The notes below the pieces were generated by a model. It was not told the origin of the DNA. It was given only the letters and a program-made list of their open reading frames with translations, and did no database searches. A stretch of DNA of 7,385 nucleotides. Source: Bacteroidales bacterium (lineage in GTDB: Bacteria; Bacteroidota; Bacteroidia; Bacteroidales; Paludibacteraceae). Numbering within the stretch: position 1 is the stretch's first letter; the number at the start of each line of letters is the position of its first letter. Of the stretch, positions 1 to 6,963 are shown piece after piece. The stretch is from assembly GCA_900769555.1 (NCBI GenBank), contig CAAGHA010000097.1, positions 1 to 7,385 on the forward strand, written 5' to 3'. Both the position numbers and the translations under genes were made by a program.

Positions 1-281
1 CATCTTTGAAGCGCTTTTTAACCTATTTTTAAAAATCGCCCACAAATATGCTCGAAATAAAATTTAAACAACTTCTAAAACGTTAATCTTTTCAAAAAAC
101 CACTATAAAAAAGCCACTCGAAAGAGATCACACAAGAAAGTATAGCGTTGCTTTTAATTACTGCATAGATAGAGATTTTATATATATAACAAGATTGATT
201 TCAAGGTAACAGGACAACTATATCAAAATTTAAAGTTATTTAAGTGTAAGATTGGCTGTTCTTCATTTTATCTTTGCAATT
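1..281. other. AT-rich gene-free stretch
   Basis: No open frame here looks coding on either strand. Visible items are a 12-bp palindrome at 25-36 (five T then five A flanked by A and T) and an alternating TA run near 181-188. A TATCTTTG box at 269-276 matches the Bacteroidetes -7 element but has no convincing TTTG partner about 20 nt upstream. I see no tRNA, repeat array or insertion-sequence end. Confidence 0.6.
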
Positions 282-314
282 TTAGAAATTTATCAATTAA
301 ATTTCTTAGATTTG
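282..314 (+). promoter_or_regulatory. Candidate promoter for the leader RNA and mod-res
   Basis: TAGATTTG at 307-314 fits the Bacteroidetes -7 consensus TAnnTTTG exactly. A TTAG at 282-285, 21 nt upstream, matches the -33 TTTG in three of four bases. Transcription would begin near 320. It lies 5' of the structured leader, and no other good -7 box was found between 320 and the mod start, so mod-res probably relies on it or on the TATCTTTG at 269-276. The match is by eye only. Confidence 0.4.
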
Positions 315-431
315 TACCGTTAGCAGAGAGGCTCTCCTCTTTTGCAACAAGACATATTAAAAGGCGTTTACTACGCTTTGGTTTTGACGGTTAGAAATCC
401 TAGGAAAATTTCAAAATCTTGTCAAAAACAA

Positions 432-640
432 AGCAACGTGAATGCCCCGTGGGTGTGTTATACATGCCGCAATATGCCTATAGCCATTGGTGTACTTGTA
501 TGCCAATGGCAACATAGGGCGTGTGCGGATTGTTATAGATACCGGCGTGGGGTTCTGCGTTGCTCGTTTCGACAAGATGGGCCATTCCTAGGAGCCTCTA
601 ACCGTGGAGCGAGCGACAGTTGGGGCTTCACGCTTTTTTT
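432..640 (+). ncRNA. Structured leader RNA or small RNA upstream of mod
   Basis: This segment is about half G+C between AT-rich flanks and folds extensively. Paired blocks, outside in, are 432-438 with 558-564 (7 bp, perfect), 445-451 with 546-552, 452-456 with 539-543, 459-462 with 534-537, 467-471 with 524-528, 473-475 with 521-523, 476-481 with 514-520 (one bulge), and 483-490 with 503-510 (8 bp, perfect, 12-nt loop). Together they make a 133-nt hairpin. Next come a linker and a terminator hairpin with seven T. Segment 559-566 can instead pair with 610-617 (8 bp, one G-U), which excludes the 432-438 pairing. I do not recognise a named RNA family. It could be a cis-acting attenuator of mod-res, an independent small RNA, or a conserved mobile-region element. 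A 102-codon TTG-start frame over the region reads as Cys/Arg/Trp-rich translated structure, not a protein. Confidence 0.6.
603..640 (+). terminator. Rho-independent terminator ending the leader RNA
   Basis: Stem 603-610 pairs with 625-632: eight consecutive pairs, one of them G-U, around a 14-nt loop. One C and then seven T (634-640) follow. This is a textbook intrinsic terminator. It lies 68 nt before the mod start codon, and I found no good promoter between them, so mod expression would need read-through or relief of termination. The base C610 and the loop are shared with the alternative pairing 559-566/610-617. Confidence 0.7.
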
Positions 641-668
641 GTGTCTGTAGGTATGGTAGTTGTAATAT

Positions 669-690
669 AGGTTATCGTAGCCCATAACCT
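669..690 (+). promoter_or_regulatory. Hairpin just upstream of the mod start codon
   Basis: AGGTTAT at 669-675 and ATAACCT at 684-690 form a perfect 7-bp stem with an 8-nt loop, ending 18 nt before the mod ATG. No T-run follows, so it is not a second terminator. It sits where the ribosome would load, and could affect translation or be a protein-binding operator. No function can be assigned from sequence alone. Confidence 0.4.
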
Positions 691-708
691 CCCTTTGAAT
701 GGATTGCT

Positions 709-2661
709 ATGAACAATAATAGTCTCTTTGTGGAATTGGAGAAACTTCTACGCATGGAGAGTGCCTACTGCACAGAAGATGGTGTGCTTTTGAAAAATGC
801 GATAGTGGAGGCTGCACTTGCGCTTCACCCTGAGTTAATTGCAAAATTGCTTACACACGATGGATTAAAACGCAATTTCTTTACAGAGGTTAATGGTGTT
901 TTGGTTTTTGATAAGGTTAAGTTTCAAAAGTTTGTAATGAACAAACGATTCCTGCCCGATAGTTATACATCATTCAAAAACAAAGTCGGATTATCCAACG
1001 AAGATGGCGATTTCCTTTCTGAGAGTCGAGAGGTTGTTCTTTCGTGGCCATACAAAGATTGTGTACTCGAAGGTGGGCAGACAAAGGAGGATGCAAAACG
1101 CAACGAAGTGTTTTGGAATGAGATTCTTGCTCCGGATGAAATAAATCGTTTGACAGAACCAAAGGTACTAACCAATTTCAAACGCTACGATAAAGACGGC
1201 GAACATGAAGTTGATAGTGTATCTATGGATGATAATCTCATCATAAAAGGTAATAACTTGCTGGCACTACATTCGTTAAAAAAGAAGTATGCAGGTAAGG
1301 TTAAATTGATTTATATTGATCCTCCATATAATACGGGTAGTGATAGCTTTGGATACAATGATAACTTCAATCATTCCACTTGGTTGACGTTTATGAAGAA
1401 TAGGTTAGAAGTTGCAAAAGAGCTATTAAAAGATGATGGTGTAATATTTATTGAATGTGATAAAAATGAATCTACATACTTAAAAATATTATGTGATGAG
1501 GTATTCGGAAAGAACAATTTCGTAAATGATATTACAGTGCAAACCTCTTATGCTAATGGCCTCAAAGTAAGCCAAAAAGATAAAACTATTCTAAAGATGA
1601 AAGATACAATATATGTATACAAAAAAGGAGATTTGAATATAAAACCTCAGTATGTAGAAAAAAGATATTGGGATACTCATTATAGTTTAATTATGCAGAA
1701 TAATGAGATCGGTGAAAGTTGTTTGGTTTCTTTAAAAGAAGAATTGGTAAAATGTAATATTATTGGGGCAAAGGAAACAATAAATAAACAAAGCATAGAA
1801 AATGATGTTTTTTATGATTTTGTAGTTAAGAATAAAGATCGTATATGTTGTTTGAATCCTATACATTCTGATGGGGCAATAAAAGAGGTTGCAAATAAAT
1901 CATTTGGTAAAGTTACAAAATTTGAAACATCACGAGGCAATGTGCAATATTTATACAATGGAAGACAAATTGGATTCTTCAATCAATGTTTTCATAATGT
2001 GAATGGAGAATTGAAATTATCTACTTTATTAGGAGATATTTGGACGGACATTGACTTCGGAAATAATCAAAATGAAGGTGGTATTTCTTTCCCTGCTGGA
2101 AAGAAACCAGAACAGTTGATTCGTCGAATTATAGACATGACAACAGATGAAAATGATATTGTTATGGATTTTTTCGGTGGCAGTGGAACAACAGCTGCAG
2201 TTGCTCATAAATTGAAACGTCGATATATATTAGTCGAACAGATGAAACAGCAAATGGAACTTATAAAAACAAGGTTGCCAAACGTGATAGATGGAGAACA
2301 ATCTGGAATTTCTAAATCGACAAATTGGCAAGGCGGAGGTTCATTTGTTTATTGCGAACTCGCAAAAGCCAATCAGCAATTTGCTGATGACATTGAGCAA
2401 GCATCATCTACAGAAGAACTTGCAGTTATATGGAAACAGATGCAGGAAACAGGATTTCTTAGCTGGAAGGTTAATCCAAAAGAAATTGATGCCAATGCTG
2501 ATGACTTTGCAACTCTTGCCATTGAAGACCAAAAACGTTTTCTCATAGAGTGCTTGGATAAGAACTTGCTTTATGTTCCATATTCAGAAATGGATAATGC
2601 TGAGTTTGCTATTAGCGAAAGTGATAAGAAAATAAATAAGCAATTCTATCAAACGAAGTAG
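709..2661 (+). CDS. mod: Type III restriction-modification system methyltransferase (Mod)
   Basis: 650 aa, a typical length. Mod recognises a short asymmetric DNA site and transfers a methyl group from S-adenosylmethionine, in characterised members to adenine N6. It also supplies site recognition to the Mod-Res complex. Residues about 10-160 match the Type III methylation-subunit N-terminal domain (including FLPDSYTSFKNKVGL and WPYKDCVLEGGQ). Catalytic motif IV DPPYNTG is at 204-210, and the SAM-binding motif FGGSGT at 489-494 follows it. That order (IV before I) defines the beta class. FPAGKKP at 461-467 is the usual conserved lead-in to motif I. The target recognition domain lies between, roughly 260-450, and is markedly more AT-rich than the N-terminal part. 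No simple-sequence repeat suggesting phase variation is present. The ATG at 709 lacks a Shine-Dalgarno, as is normal in Bacteroidetes, and immediately precedes the conserved N-terminus. Recognition sequence unknown. Confidence 0.95.
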   Translation: MNNNSLFVELEKLLRMESAYCTEDGVLLKNAIVEAALALHPELIAKLLTHDGLKRNFFTEVNGVLVFDKVKFQKFVMNKRFLPDSYTSFKNKVGLSNEDGDFLSESREVVLSWPYKDCVLEGGQTKEDAKRNEVFWNEILAPDEINRLTEPKVLTNFKRYDKDGEHEVDSVSMDDNLIIKGNNLLALHSLKKKYAGKVKLIYIDPPYNTGSDSFGYNDNFNHSTWLTFMKNRLEVAKELLKDDGVIFIECDKNESTYLKILCDEVFGKNNFVNDITVQTSYANGLKVSQKDKTILKMKDTIYVYKKGDLNIKPQYVEKRYWDTHYSLIMQNNEIGESCLVSLKEELVKCNIIGAKETINKQSIENDVFYDFVVKNKDRICCLNPIHSDGAIKEVANKSFGKVTKFETSRGNVQYLYNGRQIGFFNQCFHNVNGELKLSTLLGDIWTDIDFGNNQNEGGISFPAGKKPEQLIRRIIDMTTDENDIVMDFFGGSGTTAAVAHKLKRRYILVEQMKQQMELIKTRLPNVIDGEQSGISKSTNWQGGGSFVYCELAKANQQFADDIEQASSTEELAVIWKQMQETGFLSWKVNPKEIDANADDFATLAIEDQKRFLIECLDKNLLYVPYSEMDNAEFAISESDKKINKQFYQTK

Positions 2662-2665
2662 CATT

Positions 2666-5305
2666 ATGAAGTACTTACAAGATACGCTTCGTGAAGAATT
2701 TGGCAAACGTTCAATTGCAGATGTTGAAATGCCAAAATACTTTGCGACCTCGCTTAACCCGATGATGAAACTGCGTCCTTATCAAGAGGAGTGCTTTAAG
2801 TATTTCATTACTTATTGGGAGAATGATTTTGATGCGAAAGAACTTAAACCACATCTCTTGTTTCACATGGCAACAGGTAGTGGTAAAACGCTCATTATGG
2901 CAGGTGCTATGCTCTATCTTTACGAACAGGGGTATCGCAACTTCCTTTTCTTTGTAGATTCTACAAATATCATAGAAAAGACAAAAGACAACTTCCTGAA
3001 TACCGCATCAGCGAAATACCTTTTCGGACAATCAATCAATATTGGCAACAAGCAAGTAGAAATAAGACTTGTAGATAATTTTCAGGCAGTCGATGAAAAC
3101 TGCATCAACCTCTGTTTGACAACCATTCAAGGACTACACACTTCGCTTAATACACCGAAAGAGAATGCTGTTACCATAGAAGATTTTGCAGACAAAAGAA
3201 TTGTACTTATATCTGATGAAGCACATCACACGAATACTGCTACTAAGAAAGGCAAGAAACCTGTTGTGACCGATATGGGTTCTTTGTTCAATAATGGTGA
3301 TTTTGAATCAACCGAAGATTGGGAAAGCACTGTGATGAAAATTTTTCATAGTAACGAAGCCAATGTTTTGTTGGAGTTTACAGCAACAGAAGACTTTCAA
3401 GATACTAATATTGCCGACAAGTATGAGAACAAAGTAATCTTCGACTATCCGTTGAAGAAGTTTCGTGAAGATGGCTACTCTAAAGACATATCGGTTGTTC
3501 AAAGCGATTTATCGCCAATAGACAGAGCTATTCAGTGCGTACTATTGAGTCAATACAAGAGAAAACTATTTTCAAGCATACATCAAGACATTAAGCCTGT
3601 TATGATGCTTAAATCTAAGACCATTGCAGAAAATAAAAAATTTTATGATGAGTTCATAAAAACAATTAAACGGCTGAATGTAGAAGATATTGAACATATT
3701 GCGACCAATGCAAAAGACGATATACTTGATGTATTCTCATATATAGCAGAACAAAACATTGAATTTGAGAATTTGCTTCTTGAAATTAAAGAGGATTTTA
3801 AGGAAGAGAACTTGTTGCTTGTTGACGGTAACAACATCTCACCTGACAAACAATTGAAACTAAATTCATTGGAAGCAAAAGATAATGAGTTTCGTGTTGT
3901 ATTCGCTGTTGATATGCTCAACGAGGGCTGGGATGTACTGAACCTATTCGATATTGTACGCCTTTACGAAACACGCGATTCAGGACACGGCAAGGTGGGT
4001 AAGACTACAATGCAGGAAGCTCAACTAATCGGTCGTGGAGCAAGATATATGCCTTTTACCGAACCTACAGGAGAGTTGAAAGTTAGAGAGCGCAAATATG
4101 ACAACGACACAACAAATCGTTTAAGAATTTTAGAAACGTTGCACTATCACAGTGTAAACAATCCTAAATATGTTACTGAACTTAAACAAGCGATGGTACA
4201 GACAGGTATTGTAGCCGAAAAAGTGAAAACGGTTGAACTAAAATTCAAAGACTCTTTCAAGAAAACATCACTTTATAATGACGGATATGTATTTGCGAAT
4301 GAACTTGAGCCATATATGCTCAATGAGGAAATCACATCTTTAGGTGAAGCTATTTTGAACAAAGAATATAAAGTACGCATAAAGAGTGGGGATATGAGTA
4401 CGAGTCTGGTGTTTGAATCCGGAACATCATCAAACACAACCTCTGTACCTTATCGAGCATATAAATTTGGAGAGTTGGGTAATCACGTTATTCGTGCAGC
4501 AATCAATCGTTTCGAGACTTTTAAGTTTTCCAAACTTAAAGAGACCTATCCCAATTTAGAGTCTATAAAAGATTTTATTGAAAGCTATTCATATTTGGCA
4601 GGAGTCAATATTCTTATATACGCCAAGCAAGAGGTGTTAGATAACTTGACTCAAAAAGAGAAACTCTTTTGTGCAATAGAGGTTCTCCGTCAGATAGAAC
4701 CATTGCTATCAAAAGGTGGTATCGGATATAAGGGAACAAAATTGTTCAGACCTAAGCAGATAAAGGATGTGTTTCGTGAACGCACACAGAAATTCTCGCT
4801 TGATGGTTCATCCGATAAGGAACTGGGTAAGTCTATGATGGAAACCGAGAATACGTATCTGCGCATGGATTTGTCTAAGACCAATTGGCATGCATACGAA
4901 GATTGTTTCGGAACATCAGAGGAGAAGCATCTTATCCGATACATAGAGTCTATATATCCAAAACTTGCAGAAAAGTACCATGATATATATTTGCTACGCA
5001 ATGAAAAGGATCTGAAAATTTATAGTTTCACTTCGGAAGATGCCTATCAACCGGATTATGTTCTATTCTTGAAAAAGAAGAATGGTGCTAAGACGGACTA
5101 TATTCAGATATTCATTGAACCCAAAGGAGAACATTTGAGAAGTACCGATAAATGGAAAGAGGATGCGATGAAAGAAATTAGAGAAAATGCCGATATTCGT
5201 TTCTCTACTCAAAACAGCAACTTTAATGTGTGGGGGATGCCATTCTTCACAGAAAGCAAACGCGGCATTTTTGATGCCGAAATGAAAAAATGTTTGGAGA
5301 TTTGA
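2666..5305 (+). CDS. res: Type III restriction-modification system helicase-nuclease (Res)
   Basis: 879 aa, close to the usual 900-1000 for Res. It is the ATP-dependent translocase and endonuclease subunit. With Mod it cuts unmethylated DNA some 25-27 bp from one of two oppositely oriented sites (family knowledge). Visible motifs in order: RPYQ near 37-40 (Q-motif-like), Walker A MATGSGKT at 68-75, Walker B/motif II DEAHH at 184-188, a VDMLNEGWDV helicase block at 415-424, motif VI QLIGRGAR at 453-460, and a C-terminal PD-(D/E)XK nuclease with P796-D797 and E818-P-K820. All catalytic residues are present, so the enzyme should be active. The start lies 4 nt after the mod stop, indicating one operon with likely coupled translation. 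The extreme 3' end overlaps a short remnant frame by 16 bp. Confidence 0.95.
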   Translation: MKYLQDTLREEFGKRSIADVEMPKYFATSLNPMMKLRPYQEECFKYFITYWENDFDAKELKPHLLFHMATGSGKTLIMAGAMLYLYEQGYRNFLFFVDSTNIIEKTKDNFLNTASAKYLFGQSINIGNKQVEIRLVDNFQAVDENCINLCLTTIQGLHTSLNTPKENAVTIEDFADKRIVLISDEAHHTNTATKKGKKPVVTDMGSLFNNGDFESTEDWESTVMKIFHSNEANVLLEFTATEDFQDTNIADKYENKVIFDYPLKKFREDGYSKDISVVQSDLSPIDRAIQCVLLSQYKRKLFSSIHQDIKPVMMLKSKTIAENKKFYDEFIKTIKRLNVEDIEHIATNAKDDILDVFSYIAEQNIEFENLLLEIKEDFKEENLLLVDGNNISPDKQLKLNSLEAKDNEFRVVFAVDMLNEGWDVLNLFDIVRLYETRDSGHGKVGKTTMQEAQLIGRGARYMPFTEPTGELKVRERKYDNDTTNRLRILETLHYHSVNNPKYVTELKQAMVQTGIVAEKVKTVELKFKDSFKKTSLYNDGYVFANELEPYMLNEEITSLGEAILNKEYKVRIKSGDMSTSLVFESGTSSNTTSVPYRAYKFGELGNHVIRAAINRFETFKFSKLKETYPNLESIKDFIESYSYLAGVNILIYAKQEVLDNLTQKEKLFCAIEVLRQIEPLLSKGGIGYKGTKLFRPKQIKDVFRERTQKFSLDGSSDKELGKSMMETENTYLRMDLSKTNWHAYEDCFGTSEEKHLIRYIESIYPKLAEKYHDIYLLRNEKDLKIYSFTSEDAYQPDYVLFLKKKNGAKTDYIQIFIEPKGEHLRSTDKWKEDAMKEIRENADIRFSTQNSNFNVWGMPFFTESKRGIFDAEMKKCLEI

Positions 5306-5478
5306 GATATAGTCCAATAAATATACCAAAACAATACGAGGAGGCGATGATTCAAAACCGCCTCCTCATAATCTCCTACGAAAAAGAATCCGTAACCCGT
5401 ATCTCCGAAGTCACCGCACACAAACGCAATGGTTATGTTAGGGAGATTGTAGATGAAATGAAGATCTGTTTGCAATGA
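5290..5478 (+). pseudogene. Short remnant resembling a DprA/SLOG-like DNA-binding protein
   Basis: This 62-codon frame starts inside the last codons of res. Its core, about residues 17-56, reads YEEAMIQNRLLIIS, then SVTRISEVTAHKRNGYV, then VDEM. From memory this resembles the part of DprA/Smf-like Rossmann (SLOG) proteins where a 'LLIIS.(P)' strand is followed by an RN-Y/I motif and a D near the next strand. Here the usual P after IIS is replaced by Y, the nucleotide-binding N-terminus is absent, and the frame stops right after the match. The codons favour C in third position, unlike res. I infer a decayed gene fragment joined to the res 3' end. It might instead be a genuine small ORF; the family link is not verified. 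Confidence 0.4.
5338..5367. repeat. 9-bp perfect inverted repeat after res
   Basis: GAGGAGGCG at 5338-5346 and CGCCTCCTC at 5359-5367 form a strong GC-rich hairpin with a 12-nt loop, 32 nt past the res stop. No T-run follows on the plus strand, so it is at best an atypical transcription stop or mRNA-end stabiliser. It also lies inside the remnant frame, where it encodes EEA and RLL, so it may be a coding coincidence. Confidence 0.45.
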
Positions 5479-5538
5479 AAAATTATTTGTCATACTTAAT
5501 TTTAATTGACTCTCATTTCACAACAACTGGCTAATAAA

Positions 5539-5570
5539 TTTGGTGGTAGAATTGAAATCATGTAACTTTA
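5539..5570 (+). promoter_or_regulatory. Bacteroidetes-type promoter for the small secreted protein gene
   Basis: TTTG at 5539-5542 and TAACTTTA at 5563-5570 are separated by 20 nt. This is the expected spacing, with one mismatch to TAnnTTTG in the last base. Transcription would begin near 5577, leaving a 5' untranslated region of about 95 nt before the ATG at 5673. It makes this gene a transcription unit separate from mod-res. Confidence 0.5.
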
Positions 5571-5672
5571 CAAACGAAAGCCTTCTCAACAGAAAAACAC
5601 ATCTATTTTTCAGCAGAAGAGGATAAGGTAAAAAACAGCCTAGATACAGTTCAATATATACTACTCAAAAAA

Positions 5673-6167
5673 ATGAAGAATAAACTTTTATTACTCGCTT
5701 TCCTATTGGGATTACCATTGTTAGCCATTGCCCAATCCGTATCCTACACATATAAACCTTTAGCTGCGGAAGGATGCTATGTCAGTTATAGTGTAGCCCA
5801 ACAAGACAGTTCTTATTACATCGTTGTGACAATACGTTCTGATAGGTTTAAATTTCTCAGTGAATCGACAATGCTCATACGAACATTTAAAGATGAAGTA
5901 ATAAAATTGGAAGGTAAACACATAGATAGCGGTAGTGAATCTATTAGTATCGTATCAGGTAATATTGTGATTCCTGTTACTGAATTTAATACAACGGCTA
6001 TGTTTTCAATAACCTCAGAACAAATAGAAAAACTTAATGATGGGGTTGCAAAGGTTCGTATTACTGCAATACCTATGAACCACGAAAGAACATTCAACAA
6101 GGATAAAATAGGTAAGAAACTTTACGAATTTCTTCATAAATTATTTCCCCAAAATGATAACTTTTAA
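5673..6167 (+). CDS. Small secreted protein of unknown function
   Basis: 164 aa. The N-terminus has a clear Sec signal peptide: MKNK, then a Leu-rich hydrophobic stretch (5-19) and a probable signal peptidase I site after AIA at 18-20, giving a mature protein starting QSVSYTYK. The mature part of about 144 residues looks mostly beta-strand, with alternating hydrophobic residues such as YYIVVTIRS and SIVSGNIVIPV. It ends in a basic, amphipathic segment (KIGKKLYEFLHKLF). There is one cysteine (C35) and no lipobox, so it is probably periplasmic or exported rather than a lipoprotein. I do not recognise the family. The start is preceded by an A-rich stretch typical of Bacteroidetes translation initiation. 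It has its own promoter candidate and converges with the NYN gene. Nothing ties it to the restriction system. Confidence 0.8.
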   Translation: MKNKLLLLAFLLGLPLLAIAQSVSYTYKPLAAEGCYVSYSVAQQDSSYYIVVTIRSDRFKFLSESTMLIRTFKDEVIKLEGKHIDSGSESISIVSGNIVIPVTEFNTTAMFSITSEQIEKLNDGVAKVRITAIPMNHERTFNKDKIGKKLYEFLHKLFPQNDNF

Positions 6168-6180
6168 CATAACTATGTTA
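6165..6180. repeat. 16-bp near-perfect palindrome at a gene end
   Basis: TAACATA (6165-6171) and TATGTTA (6174-6180) are exact inverted copies around a 2-bp centre, beginning with the stop codon of the secreted-protein gene. It is AT-only apart from two G/C pairs and the centre, and lacks a T-run, so it is a poor terminator. It may be a protein-binding site or chance. The remaining intergenic DNA to 6242 shows no clear bidirectional terminator. Confidence 0.25.
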
Positions 6181-6242
6181 ATTCACAATTATGACTATCA
6201 AAAATTTGCAATGCAATAATCATTAAAATTTTAGTAAAGCTA

Positions 6243-6890
6243 TTATCTCTTATCCGTTTGTAATTCTTTCCATTCTGCCGGTATTGATAAATCAAAGCCG
6301 TTTGATAACTTTATGTTATCAGGTAATACCGCTTTCTTAAATTTGCTCTCGTACCTCATCATGTGAATAGGAGCACCACTACCCATTGTAGCCAAATTGC
6401 TTGAGAATTGATGAGGAGGGAAATAGACAAATACATTCACTTTTGCTTCTTTCGCCAACTCGACTGCGGGTATCATATCGCTGTCCGCAGAAACGATTAT
6501 TGCCAAATCACAATTACGCTGATAAGCATCAGCTACAATCTGAGTAGCAATACGGACATCGGATTCTTTTTCTTCGTATGTATGAATGATATTATGACAT
6601 TTAAAACATTCTATCTCCTTCTTCAAATACTTGCCAAGAATAAGTTTAAATTTAGGATTCTCTTTATTTGCTTGAAAGAAGGCATCTTGCCTTTTGCGTT
6701 TTTCTACATCAGTAGGTCTTGCTGAAAAATATTTAACTGCGATTAATTCTTGGTTAGGTTTCAAAAAAGATTCCATAAGTTTTACTATGTCCAGCCAATA
6801 ATACTTTTTCCATGGATACTTTTTGAGTCCATAGTAGAAATTAAATCCGTCAACATAGACAATGACTTTTTGCTTACTTTGTTCTTGCAT
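6243..6890 (-). CDS. NYN-domain (PIN-like) putative ribonuclease
   Basis: 215 aa from the ATG at 6890. The NYN fold is a PIN/FLAP-like metal-dependent RNase domain. Acidic residues characteristic of the site are visible: D14 in VYVDGFNFYYGL, D111 in EKESDVRIA, and D136 and D138 in IIVSADSDMIPAV. VNVFVYFPP at 151-159 follows. An insertion carries C95-x2-C98, a possible half zinc site; family members often have a ribbon there. No signal or membrane segment is seen, so it is cytoplasmic. An in-frame ATG at 6974 would extend it by 28 residues, but that codon lies upstream of the -7 box, and the extra codons read through two hairpins and a U-tract, so I reject it. Substrate unknown: RNA is inferred from the fold. 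It converges with the secreted-protein gene. A stand-alone defence or RNA-turnover role is speculative. Confidence 0.85.
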   Translation of the reverse strand: MQEQSKQKVIVYVDGFNFYYGLKKYPWKKYYWLDIVKLMESFLKPNQELIAVKYFSARPTDVEKRKRQDAFFQANKENPKFKLILGKYLKKEIECFKCHNIIHTYEEKESDVRIATQIVADAYQRNCDLAIIVSADSDMIPAVELAKEAKVNVFVYFPPHQFSSNLATMGSGAPIHMMRYESKFKKAVLPDNIKLSNGFDLSIPAEWKELQTDKR

Positions 6891-6895
6891 ATTAT

Positions 6896-6921
6896 AAAAA
6901 ATAAGCCCTCTTATCGAGGGC
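6896..6921 (-). terminator. Terminator-like hairpin between the NYN promoter and start codon
   Basis: On the minus strand GCCCTC (6921-6916) pairs with GAGGGC (6910-6905) around a 5-nt loop. It is followed by TTATTTTTT down to 6896, and the start codon of the NYN gene begins six bases later at 6890. The U-tract is interrupted by one A. It works as a terminator only for minus-strand transcription. Its position inside the gene's own 5' leader suggests premature termination that must be overcome, or control of ribosome loading. Confidence 0.6.
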
Positions 6922-6924
6922 GGG

Positions 6925-6946
6925 CCTTGGTATTTCCCAACCAAGG
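6925..6946 (-). promoter_or_regulatory. Upstream hairpin in the NYN leader
   Basis: CCTTGGT at 6925-6931 and ACCAAGG at 6940-6946 make a perfect 7-bp stem with an 8-nt loop. On the minus-strand transcript it lies just 5' of the terminator-like hairpin and only about 10 nt from the predicted transcription start. Tandem hairpins of this kind fit an attenuator or a 5'-end stabilising element; no ligand family is recognised. Confidence 0.45.
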
Positions 6947-6963
6947 GGGATAATTTCATACCG

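Noticed and set aside
432..564. Integron attC site, suggested by the long imperfect hairpin
   Set aside because: The ends do not fit the RYYYAAC / GTTRRRY core sites, no integrase is present, and the hairpin is followed by a terminator, pointing to an RNA role.
432..640. Retron msr-msd RNA
   Set aside because: No reverse transcriptase is encoded in the window; the following genes are Type III restriction-modification.
342..650. 102-codon open frame with a TTG start upstream of mod
   Set aside because: It overlaps a strongly self-complementary segment and the terminator. The translation is a Cys/Arg/Trp-rich, low-credibility sequence with no domain, and the open frame follows from the local GC-rich structure.
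963..1181. Minus-strand frames inside mod, and similar ones inside res and the secreted-protein gene
   Set aside because: They lie fully within well-supported genes on the other strand and show no domain, start context or promoter.
709..2661. Phase-variable mod (phasevarion)
   Set aside because: No tandem simple-sequence repeat or long homopolymer in the reading frame or just upstream that could switch it; the only long tract is the T7 of the terminator.
5338..5367. Strong intrinsic terminator of res
   Set aside because: The stem is GC-rich and perfect but no T-run follows on the plus strand, so it is listed only as an inverted repeat.
6408..6953. Plus-strand frames opposite the NYN gene
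   Set aside because: Antisense to a gene with clear catalytic residues; their translations are Phe/Ile-rich mirror sequence with no family signal.
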